Of a stretch of 64,000 bases of DNA, positions 46,311 through 54,292 are shown piece by piece. Positions within the stretch are counted from its first letter, which is position 1, and each line of letters starts with the position of its first letter. The notes below the pieces were generated by a model. It searched no databases, had not been told where the DNA came from, and saw only the letters and a program-made list of their open reading frames with translations. The stretch is from an uncultured Carboxylicivirga sp. (lineage in GTDB: Bacteria > Bacteroidota > Bacteroidia > Bacteroidales > Marinilabiliaceae): assembly GCA_947491945.1 (NCBI GenBank), contig CANLLN010000004.1:62001-126000 (forward strand). Reading direction: 5' to 3'. The position numbers were made by a program, and so were the translations under genes.

Positions 46311-47681
46311 ATGCAAGATTTAAAACAATACATAGAAGACAATAAACAGCGTTTTCTGGATGAGTTGTTTGAGTTAATTCGTATTCCTTCCATTAGCTCT
46401 AAGCCCGAACATAAAGATGATATGTACCGTTGTGCTGAGGCATGGAAGAAATTGATTTTGGCAGGAGGGGCTGATAAGGCTGAGATTATGGAGACCGAGG
46501 GTAATCCGGTGGTTTATGCCGAGAAGATGATCGATCCTTCGTATCCCACTGTTTTGGTTTACGCGCATTACGATGTGCAGCCGGCCGAGCCATTGGAGCT
46601 GTGGAAATCGCCTCCTTTTGAGCCTGAGGTACGCGATGGTAAAATTTATGCCCGTGGTGCTGATGATGATAAAGGACAGGGATTTATGCATACCAAGGCT
46701 TTTGAATACCTGGTGAAAACCAATCAGCTAAAATGTAATGTGAAATTCCTCATAGAAGGCGAAGAAGAAATAGGCTCGCCTAGTCTGCCTAAGTTCTGTC
46801 AGGATAATAAGGAATTGCTGAAATCTGATGTTATTCTGGTTTCAGATACCGGCATGATTGCCCCTGATGTACCAACGATTACGACTGGTTTGCGTGGTCT
46901 TTGCTATTGGGAGGTTGAAGTGACCGGACCTAATCGCGACCTTCATTCAGGTTTGTTTGGTGGTGCTGTGGCCAACCCCATAAATGTACTGGCCAAGATG
47001 ATTACCGAAATGGTGGATGAGAACGGTCATATTACTGTGCCCGGTTTCTACGATGATGTGGTGGAAGTGTCAGCCGACGAGCGTGCCTTAATGGCCAAAG
47101 CACCCTACAGTGAGAAAGCCTACAAAGAAGCACTTGATGTGGAAGAACTGGCTGGTGAGAAAGGATTCACCACCAATGAACGCACAGGTATTCGTCCGTC
47201 ATTCGATGTTTGTGGTATTTGGGGAGGCTACACAGGCGAGGGTGCAAAAACCGTATTGCCTTCCAAAGCCTATGCGAAAATATCATCGCGCCTGGTGCCT
47301 GATCAGGATCATAAGAAACTGGCAGAATTGTTCTGCAAGCATTTTGAGTCTATTGCGCCTAAGAGTGTTAAGGTGAAGGTGAAGCATTTACATGGTGGTC
47401 AAGCCTATGGTTGCCCGATTGATTTACCGGCCTATAAGGCTGCCGAAAAAGCCTGTGAAACGGTTTATGGCGATCGTCCGGTGCCTGTGCGAAGCGGAGG
47501 TTCTATTCCTATTATCTCTGATTTTGAGCGCATACTGGGTGTTAAGTCTGTGTTGATGGGCTTTGGTCTGGAGGCTGATGCTATCCACTCACCCAATGAA
47601 AATTTCCCGCTTGAGCAGTTTTATAATGGTATCAACACCATACCCTATTTTTATAAGTACTTTGCTGAATTAGGAAAATAA
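46311..47681 (+). CDS. M20/M25/M40 family dipeptidase
   Basis: 456 residues. Metal ligands and catalytic residues are visible: HYDVQPAEP, YARGADDDKGQG, the catalytic pair in LIEGEEEIGSPS, SDTG and the late AIHSPNENF. The central dimerisation domain (about 190-350) includes DLHSGLFGG and the His used from the partner chain. The family cleaves dipeptides such as beta-Ala-His or Cys-Gly. There is no signal peptide, so it is cytoplasmic. It is monocistronic. Confidence 0.93.
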   Translation: MQDLKQYIEDNKQRFLDELFELIRIPSISSKPEHKDDMYRCAEAWKKLILAGGADKAEIMETEGNPVVYAEKMIDPSYPTVLVYAHYDVQPAEPLELWKSPPFEPEVRDGKIYARGADDDKGQGFMHTKAFEYLVKTNQLKCNVKFLIEGEEEIGSPSLPKFCQDNKELLKSDVILVSDTGMIAPDVPTITTGLRGLCYWEVEVTGPNRDLHSGLFGGAVANPINVLAKMITEMVDENGHITVPGFYDDVVEVSADERALMAKAPYSEKAYKEALDVEELAGEKGFTTNERTGIRPSFDVCGIWGGYTGEGAKTVLPSKAYAKISSRLVPDQDHKKLAELFCKHFESIAPKSVKVKVKHLHGGQAYGCPIDLPAYKAAEKACETVYGDRPVPVRSGGSIPIISDFERILGVKSVLMGFGLEADAIHSPNENFPLEQFYNGINTIPYFYKYFAELGK

Positions 47682-47742
47682 ACACTGAACGCCATAGCGT
47701 CATTTGAATCGTACAGAGTGGCGATCGAATGTGAGATATAAA

Positions 47743-47778
47743 AAGAGCCTTTCTGCTTATGTAGTTAGGTTCTTTTTT
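47743..47778 (+). terminator. Intrinsic terminator of the dipeptidase gene
   Basis: AAGAGCCT pairs with AGGTTCTT (one G-T), 16-nt loop, ending in TTTTTT. Confidence 0.75.
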
Positions 47779-47943
47779 ATTTAAAGGTCTTTTTTTTGTT
47801 ATCACTTCTTGTTTTTAGGGGTTATAAACGTTTGATTTGTTATTATACTGAGTTAACCCTGATTATTGGAGGGTTGTTTTGTTAAAAAGCAATTATTTTT
47901 ACAATTAACTCCCTAATGTGTGGCGGTTAAAATATAAAATTCA

Positions 47944-47951
47944 TATTTTTG
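47944..47951 (+). promoter_or_regulatory. -7 box for glnN
   Basis: TATTTTTG, 31 bp before the glnN ATG. Confidence 0.55.
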
Positions 47952-47982
47952 CTAGCGCTAACTCAATAAAAACAGAAACGTT

Positions 47983-50172
47983 ATGGCTAAATTAAGATTT
48001 CAGGCATTGTCTGAACTGATGAACAGGGAGGCAAGAGAAGTGAGTTTTCCCTCGGCAAAAGTAACCGATTACTACGGAGAGCTGGTATTTAATAAAGAAT
48101 CGATGTCCAGGTATTTATCACAGGATGCCTATAAAGCTGTAATGGTGGCCATTGATAAGGGAGATACCATCGACCGTAAGGTAGCCGATAGTGTGGCTTC
48201 AGGCATGAAGGCATGGGCCATGGAGCGCGGGGCAACTCATTACACGCACTGGTTTCAGCCATTAACAGATGGTACTGCCGAAAAGCACGACCGTTTTCTT
48301 GACTATGGTGATAATGGCAGCATGATTGAATCATTTTCGGGCAAACTGTTGGCACAGCAGGAGCCTGATGCCTCGTCTTTCCCCTCAGGAGGGATTCGCC
48401 AAACCTTTGAGGCTCGAGGATATACGGCGTGGGATGTTTCATCGCCGGCCTTTATTATCGGTACCACTTTATGTATTCCCACCGTATTTATCTCTTACAC
48501 GGGCGAAGCATTAGATTATAAAACACCTTTGCTGAAAGCTCTGCAGGCTGTGGATAAGGCAGCTGTGGGGGTAGCGCAGTATTTTGATAAAGATGTGCGT
48601 AAGGTGCATACCAACCTGGGCTGGGAGCAAGAGTATTTCCTGATTGATACCGCCTTATTTCAGGCGCGTCCCGACCTTATGGTGACCGGCCGCACCCTGA
48701 TGGGGCACTCATCAGCCAAAGATCAGCAGTTAGATGATCATTATTTTGGATCGATACCCGAGCGGGTTACCAATTATATGATTGAGTTGGAGATAGAGTG
48801 TCATAAGCTGGGTATACCGGTAAAGACCCGCCATAATGAGGTGGCACCCAATCAGTTTGAGTTAGCACCGATTTACGAAGAAGCCAACCTTGCCAACGAT
48901 CATAATCAACTGCTGATGGATGTGATGAAGCGGGTAGCCCGTCATCATAAATTTGAAGTGATACTGCATGAAAAGCCATTTGCCGGCATTAATGGATCGG
49001 GTAAGCACAATAACTGGTCCCTTCAAACCGATAAAGGAGTAGTATTGTTTTCACCGGGTAAAAACCCCAAAAGCAACTTGCAATTCTTAACCTTTGTGGT
49101 GAATGCCATCGCTGCGGTATATCGCAGCCAGGATCTGCTTCGTGCATCTATCTCAACGGCTTCTAATAGTCACCGATTAGGCGCCCACGAGGCACCTCCG
49201 GCCATTATTTCTGTTTTTACGGGATCTCAGATTGAGGATATGTTCGATAACCTGGCCGAGCGCATTACTGATCAGAAGATGACGCCGGACGAGAAGACAG
49301 CTCTTAAATTGGGTATTGGACGCATCCCTGAGATTCTATTGGACAATACAGATCGTAACCGAACTTCACCTTTCGCCTTCACGGGTAACCGTTTTGAGTT
49401 TCGTGCTGTAGGCTCTATGACCAACTGTGCAGCGCCCCTGACCGTTTTAAGTGCCGCCATGACTACTCAGCTCGAGGAGTTTAAAAGAGATGTAGATGCC
49501 TTGATTGAGGAGGGTGTTAAAAAGGATGAGGCCATTTTCCAAACCCTTAAAAAGCTGATTCTTGAATCGAGTCCGGTGCGCTTTAATGGTGATGGATACT
49601 CGACAAACTGGACAGAGGAAGCGGCTAAGCGTGGTCTGACCAATATTACCTCTGTACCTGAGGCCATCTCGAAATATTTGGATCCTGCAAATAAGAAAAT
49701 CATGGTCGATACAGGAATCCTTACGGAGCGTGAGCTGGAGGCTCGTGCTGAGGTGGAGATGGAGAAATTTATGAAAAAGGTACAGATTGAGGCGCGTGTG
49801 CTGGGTGATTTGGCCATTAACCACATTGTGCCTACGGCCATACAGTACCAAACCCAATTGATACAAAATGTACAGGGTATGCGTGATATCTTCGATGAGC
49901 AGGAGTTTGAGGAGCTGACAGGATCACGTAGAGTACTTATTAGAAAAATATCCTCACATGTATCGGCCATCAAAGCAAAGGTGAGCGAGATGATTGAGGC
50001 TCGTAAGCGTTGTAATGTAATTGAGTCGGAGACTGAAAAGGCCTATGCCTACGATCGTGAGGTGCGTCCTTATCTGGATGATATCCGTTATCACATCGAT
50101 AAGCTGGAGCTGATTGTGGACAATGAAATGTGGCCATTACCAAAATATCGCGAACTATTATTCTTTAGATAG
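47983..50172 (+). CDS. glnN: Glutamine synthetase type III
   Basis: 729 residues, the typical size of GSIII, which forms double hexameric rings and is found mainly in Bacteroidota, some Firmicutes and cyanobacteria. It makes glutamine from glutamate, ammonia and ATP. Signatures include the N-terminal THYTHWFQPLTDGTAEKHD, NLGWEQEYFLID, the glutamate- and ammonia-site KTRHNEVAPNQFELAPIYEEAN, NGSGKHNNWSLQTDKG and the C-terminal GSIII region (VLSAAMTTQLEEF). It is monocistronic, with a strong terminator. Assimilating ammonia is its probable main role. Confidence 0.97.
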   Translation: MAKLRFQALSELMNREAREVSFPSAKVTDYYGELVFNKESMSRYLSQDAYKAVMVAIDKGDTIDRKVADSVASGMKAWAMERGATHYTHWFQPLTDGTAEKHDRFLDYGDNGSMIESFSGKLLAQQEPDASSFPSGGIRQTFEARGYTAWDVSSPAFIIGTTLCIPTVFISYTGEALDYKTPLLKALQAVDKAAVGVAQYFDKDVRKVHTNLGWEQEYFLIDTALFQARPDLMVTGRTLMGHSSAKDQQLDDHYFGSIPERVTNYMIELEIECHKLGIPVKTRHNEVAPNQFELAPIYEEANLANDHNQLLMDVMKRVARHHKFEVILHEKPFAGINGSGKHNNWSLQTDKGVVLFSPGKNPKSNLQFLTFVVNAIAAVYRSQDLLRASISTASNSHRLGAHEAPPAIISVFTGSQIEDMFDNLAERITDQKMTPDEKTALKLGIGRIPEILLDNTDRNRTSPFAFTGNRFEFRAVGSMTNCAAPLTVLSAAMTTQLEEFKRDVDALIEEGVKKDEAIFQTLKKLILESSPVRFNGDGYSTNWTEEAAKRGLTNITSVPEAISKYLDPANKKIMVDTGILTERELEARAEVEMEKFMKKVQIEARVLGDLAINHIVPTAIQYQTQLIQNVQGMRDIFDEQEFEELTGSRRVLIRKISSHVSAIKAKVSEMIEARKRCNVIESETEKAYAYDREVRPYLDDIRYHIDKLELIVDNEMWPLPKYRELLFFR

Positions 50173-50200
50173 ATCGAAATAAAAAAATCTACAACTAAAA

Positions 50201-50231
50201 AAGGTTGCAGCCCTGCTGCAACCTTTTTTTT
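50201..50231 (+). terminator. Intrinsic terminator of glnN
   Basis: GGTTGCAG pairs perfectly with CTGCAACC around CCCTG, followed by eight T. Confidence 0.92.
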
Positions 50232-50348
50232 GAATAATACCCAAAAGTTTCGTCTAAACTTTAAAACATGCCTCTTCTGCCTAATTGTGTAGCATAATCC
50301 CGAAATAACAACTGCAGCACAGTTGAATTATTTATTTTTAGATCCGGG

Positions 50349-50385
50349 AATTGTACCTGATCCTTTAAGGGGATTAGGTATAATT
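50349..50385. repeat. Inverted repeat, 15-bp arms, with similarity to the IS end
   Basis: AATTGTACCTGATCC (50349-50363) pairs with GGATTAGGTATAATT (50371-50385), two G-T mismatches, 7-nt loop. The left arm resembles the IS-end motif near 39.8-40.4 kb apart from one missing base and one change. It lies 13 bp past the elbB stop codon and has no T run. Confidence 0.65.
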
Positions 50386-50397
50386 AAAGATTTCTCA

Positions 50398-51054
50398 TCA
50401 GGCCATTTGTAATACTGCCTGTGTTACTTTTTCGGCCCCCTCAGCAATCTGAAGTATATTGGCATCCAGCATGTAGCAGGGGGTGGTGGCTACTTTGTTG
50501 GACTCATCCACAATCACCTCGCCATGATCGGTGGTGACATGATTTCCACCCATGGCCTCGATCGCTTGTGCCGTGCCTTCATCCTGTCCGATGGTTACAG
50601 TTATATCTCCAAGTATTTTAGTGATAACAGCGGGGGCAATGCACAGGGCACCAATGGGTTTACCGGCAGCATGGGTGGTTTTAACCGCGTGTTCTGTATC
50701 AGCATCGATGGTGCAGTTGGGGCCATCAAAGGCCACGGTGCTCAGGTTTTTGGCGGCTCCGAATCCGCCGGGCAGCATCAGGGCATCAAAGTCACCTGCC
50801 TTGTAGGTACTTAGAGCCTTGATTTGACCGCGGGCAATGCGAGCCGCTTCAATCAATACATTTCGTTTTTCATCTGTGGGTTCGCCCGTGAGATGATTGA
50901 TTACGTGGTGCTGCTCTATATCGGGGGCAAAAAGGGTGTATTCAGCACCTTGCCTGGCAATGGCAAGCAGGGTTAATACCGATTCGTGAATCTCAGCCCC
51001 ATCGTAAACACCACATCCCGAAAGGATGACGGCAATTTGTTTTTTTGTTGTCAT
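50398..51054 (-). CDS. elbB: Isoprenoid biosynthesis glyoxalase ElbB (DJ-1/PfpI superfamily)
   Basis: 218 residues. Start KKQIAVILSGCGVYDGAEIHESVLTLLAI and the nucleophile elbow GALCIAPAV are ElbB signatures, as are APDIEQHHVINHLTGE and LMLPGGFGAAKNLS. E. coli ElbB has glyoxalase activity and was linked to isoprenoid production; the physiological role is still poorly defined. It is monocistronic and convergent with glnN. Confidence 0.93.
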   Translation of the reverse strand: MTTKKQIAVILSGCGVYDGAEIHESVLTLLAIARQGAEYTLFAPDIEQHHVINHLTGEPTDEKRNVLIEAARIARGQIKALSTYKAGDFDALMLPGGFGAAKNLSTVAFDGPNCTIDADTEHAVKTTHAAGKPIGALCIAPAVITKILGDITVTIGQDEGTAQAIEAMGGNHVTTDHGEVIVDESNKVATTPCYMLDANILQIAEGAEKVTQAVLQMA

Positions 51055-51214
51055 ATCAATGGTAGTTTGTTGAGCTAATAAATTTATTAAAAATACGGGA
51101 GTTAAATAAATTTTCGCACCATGGCTTACTATTCTGCTTTACCCTCAGAGGGGTGAATTCCTTTCAGCATTGAGGATGGCAAAAAATAGGATAGCTTTGT
51201 GCGAGGTGCGTCCA

Positions 51215-51246
51215 TAAAAAAAGGCAACCTCTTCGGCTGCCTTTTC
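51215..51246 (-). terminator. Intrinsic terminator of the long M16 peptidase gene
   Basis: On the minus strand, AAAGGCAGCC pairs with GGTTGCCTTT (one G-T) around GAAGA, with a T run of seven. Confidence 0.9.
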
Positions 51247-51264
51247 CAATTTCAATGATGGTGA

Positions 51265-54078
51265 TTAGTCCTCTTGCGGAACAAATACCACCTCTATCTT
51301 ATCGGCTTTCTTGAAGAATTTCTTGGCCAGTTTTTTGGTGCTCTTGGCATCGATGCTTTCGATTACGTCTTCGTAATTTTCAGTCAGCGCCATGTTAGTA
51401 CCATCGATGTAATAGCCACGGATGTTATTCATCCAGTAGGCATTGTGCTCTTTGCTCTCGGCTCGGCTCTTCAGCATGTTCTTGCGTGTCTTATCCAAAT
51501 CCTCGCGGGTAGCCCCCTCCTTCATCAGCTTATCAATTTCGGCATAAACCAGGGGAATAAGTTCGCTAGCACGTTCCGGGTCACAGTCGAATTGAATGGC
51601 CAAAATGCCTTCAGCATCCGGGTAGTGACTGGTGGATGATTGTACGGCAACTCCGTAGGTGCCACCTTCCTTTTCGCGGATGCTTTCGGTGTAGCGCAGT
51701 CTTAAAACCGAACTTAGTACCGACATGCCAATGCGATTTTGTGGTGTATAGTCAAGGTCGCTATTATAGAAGATCGATACGGTAGCTTTAGGTTCTGTAA
51801 GCTTTAACGGTATGGTTTTTTGCGTAAGGCCTTCAGGACCTTCAACATTGTTATCCACCCAGTTTTCGCGTGTTTCCTCCGAGTTAATGGCACCCAAATA
51901 TTTGCATGCTATGCTTTTGGCTGTCTCTTTATCGATATCGCCCACAATGAAAAAAGTGAAGTCGGCCGCATTACTAAAGCGCTCCTTGTAAATGGCTTGC
52001 ATGCGATCAAAGGATACCCTATTCAGGTATTCAGTATCAAAAATCAGGTTGCGCTCGTGATAGTTAGAGCGTATCTGGCTGATGCTATCCTGCATAATTT
52101 TTTTAGGATTATCACCCATATTAGCCACATAGGCCTTGTAACGTGCCATTAGCGCATTGTGAGCCTCCTCATCAAAGCGGGGCTGCTCAAAATGCAGATA
52201 AGCCAACTGCATCATGGTTTCAAAATCCTGAGTGCGACATTTCCCATTAATTGACTCAGAGAGGCCTCCAATGTTAAAGTCAACAGACACACTCTTGCCA
52301 CTCAGGGCTTTTTGTAGGGATATGGCATCATAGTTGCCAATTCCTGAGGCTGGAATGAAATCAGCTGCCATACTTGCCGATGGTAGGTCTTTAACATCGT
52401 ACAATGACGATCCACCCTTGCTGTAGCTGGTCATGGCTACCTGATTTTTATTGTAATCGGCAAAGCGATATACCACTTTTGTGTTGTTGTTAAGGGTCCA
52501 TTCAACGGCATCCAGCTCGGGTAGCTCACGTTCCGATATCACCTTGCCTTCTACGGGTAACTCTTCTACCAGCGAGGTGTTTACTACTTCATCAATATAG
52601 GCGTCAATGGCAGTATTGCTTTCTACTGCATTTACTATGGCGAAGGCTTTGTCCTTATCAAGATGTGTAATGCCTTCTTTTTCTGGTCCACTTACAATGA
52701 TCACCCGGTTTTCATCCGTGTACATCTTATTAAAATAGGCTTTCAGCTCATCCGTTGTGATGGAAGGGATAACCTGCTTCGCAAATTCATATTCGTATTC
52801 GATGCCTGGCGTGGGTACGTTTTCAAGATACAATTCTGCAATTTCGCGACAGTAGCTGTCGTGATTAATTTTATCGCGCTGCTTATAGTAATTCTCGAAA
52901 TTAAGGAGCATCGCTGTTTGGGCACGTTCCAGTTCTCCGGATGTAAAACCAAAGCGTTTGATGCGCTCTACTTCGGTTAATATGGCTTCAAAAGCCTTGG
53001 CTTCTTCATTTTCCTTGGCCGTTGTGTTAATGCTCAGCATGCTTACGGTGCGAGGATAGTCAGAAAACCCTATCGAGGCATTGATAAAAGGAGGATTGCC
53101 TTTTTGCAGTAGTTCGTTAATGCGGTTGGCAGCCATGCTGCGAATGAGGCTCCTCATATAATTGGTAAGCAGGGTATTGTAATTCTTGTCGTCCGCAGAT
53201 TCTGCTTTATGGCGGATGTACATGGCTACGCTTGATTGTGGATTTTCCTTGTCGAGAGCGAGTTGAAAAGTCGTCTCATCCTTGGGTTCCACGTTCACTT
53301 CGTAACGTTTCTTGGGGTTGCTAATCGCCGGTATCTTCGAAAAGAGTTTAATTACTTTTTGCTCCATTTCGGCTGCATCAAAATCTCCTACCACAGCAAC
53401 GGCTTGTAGGTCGGTGCGGTACCAGTCGTGGTAGAAACGGCGCAACTCATCGTAGTCAAAGCCTTTAATCACGTCCAGCTCTCCAATCACGTCGCGTTCT
53501 GCATATTTGGAGTTATTCATTAAAGCAGGCATCATTTTGGCACGTGTCCGGAAACTAGCATCGCGGCGTGTACGCCACTCCTCTGATATAACCCCGCGCT
53601 CGGCATCAATCTCTTCTTCTTCCAGCAAGAGATAGTTCGACCAATCGTGCAGGATAAGCAGGCAAGTATCCATCAGTCCATTGGGAGCTACCGGCACGTT
53701 GGAAATATTATACACAGTTTCATCCTGCGCTGTGTAGGCATTGATGTTACGGCCAAAGGCAATTCCGTGTTTCTCCAGTGAGGAGATCACTCCTTTGCCG
53801 GGGAAATGCTTGGTGCCGTTAAAGGCCATGTGTTCCAGGAAGTGGGCCAGTCCGTCTTGTGAGTCATCTTCCAGAATACCACCCACATTTTGTATGATGT
53901 AAAAGCTGGCGCGTTCTTTGGGTTCTTTATTATGACGAATGTAATAGGTCAGTCCATTGTCAAGTACGCCCGTCCTAATCTCTGGGTCGATGGGCACAGG
54001 TGCGTTCAAATCGAACTGTGCACTGGTGTTGCCTAACACTAAAAATAGTGCGAGGGCAAGTGAAAATAATTGTTTCAT
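51265..54078 (-). CDS. Exported M16 zinc peptidase, double unit (pitrilysin/PqqL-like)
   Basis: 937 residues. Signal peptide (about 1-21, FSLALALFLVLGNTSAQ), active M16 unit with HFLEHMAFNGT (HxxEH) and the distal Glu in DAERGVISEEWR, and a second, inactive unit (from about residue 510) with the R-x-x-Y pattern RLRYTESIREKEGGTYGVAV. The two halves form the clam-shell that encloses small peptides. It should act in the periplasm on short peptides. It is monocistronic. A second, cytoplasmic M16 protein is encoded at 40925-42145. Confidence 0.93.
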   Translation of the reverse strand: MKQLFSLALALFLVLGNTSAQFDLNAPVPIDPEIRTGVLDNGLTYYIRHNKEPKERASFYIIQNVGGILEDDSQDGLAHFLEHMAFNGTKHFPGKGVISSLEKHGIAFGRNINAYTAQDETVYNISNVPVAPNGLMDTCLLILHDWSNYLLLEEEEIDAERGVISEEWRTRRDASFRTRAKMMPALMNNSKYAERDVIGELDVIKGFDYDELRRFYHDWYRTDLQAVAVVGDFDAAEMEQKVIKLFSKIPAISNPKKRYEVNVEPKDETTFQLALDKENPQSSVAMYIRHKAESADDKNYNTLLTNYMRSLIRSMAANRINELLQKGNPPFINASIGFSDYPRTVSMLSINTTAKENEEAKAFEAILTEVERIKRFGFTSGELERAQTAMLLNFENYYKQRDKINHDSYCREIAELYLENVPTPGIEYEYEFAKQVIPSITTDELKAYFNKMYTDENRVIIVSGPEKEGITHLDKDKAFAIVNAVESNTAIDAYIDEVVNTSLVEELPVEGKVISERELPELDAVEWTLNNNTKVVYRFADYNKNQVAMTSYSKGGSSLYDVKDLPSASMAADFIPASGIGNYDAISLQKALSGKSVSVDFNIGGLSESINGKCRTQDFETMMQLAYLHFEQPRFDEEAHNALMARYKAYVANMGDNPKKIMQDSISQIRSNYHERNLIFDTEYLNRVSFDRMQAIYKERFSNAADFTFFIVGDIDKETAKSIACKYLGAINSEETRENWVDNNVEGPEGLTQKTIPLKLTEPKATVSIFYNSDLDYTPQNRIGMSVLSSVLRLRYTESIREKEGGTYGVAVQSSTSHYPDAEGILAIQFDCDPERASELIPLVYAEIDKLMKEGATREDLDKTRKNMLKSRAESKEHNAYWMNNIRGYYIDGTNMALTENYEDVIESIDAKSTKKLAKKFFKKADKIEVVFVPQED

Positions 54079-54189
54079 TTGGTCAGTTTTTATTTTTCAT
54101 TATTTGTGTAGCGAGTGTATTCAATTATCATTTTTATTGTATTGCCTGGGATAAGGCCTGGGTATGAGATAGGGGTGCGTCCGACAAAG

Positions 54190-54197
54190 CAAATATA
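54190..54197 (-). promoter_or_regulatory. Possible -7 box for the long M16 gene
   Basis: TATATTTG on the minus strand, about 110 bp before the start. The site is part of an AT-rich inverted repeat (AAAGCAAA / TTTGCTTT, 54186-54210), so the match may be coincidental. Confidence 0.35.
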
Positions 54198-54243
54198 TTA
54201 TTTTTGCTTTTATGGAGAACATGACTCTTTGCACAAAGGTTTA

Positions 54244-54284
54244 TAAAAGCACCGGAGGCAGCGTTGTTTTGGCTACCTCCGGTG
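54244..54284 (-). terminator. Terminator of the cytochrome operon
   Basis: CACCGGAGG pairs perfectly with CCTCCGGTG around a 17-nt loop; read on the minus strand a short CTTTTAT follows, and a TTTTTA run follows on the plus strand. Confidence 0.8.
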
Positions 54285-54292
54285 TTGGCTTT

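Larger units (their letters stand above)
47682..47982. other. Intergenic region before glnN
   Basis: 301 bp containing the dipeptidase terminator (47743-47778) and the glnN -7 box (47944-47951). The remaining ~165 bp is AT-rich and could hold regulatory sites for nitrogen control, but I recognise none. Confidence 0.6.

Noticed and set aside
54186-54210. AAAGCAAA/TTTGCTTT hairpin upstream of the long M16 gene as regulatory RNA
   Set aside because: AT-only stem with little stability; more simply explained by promoter-like AT-rich sequence.
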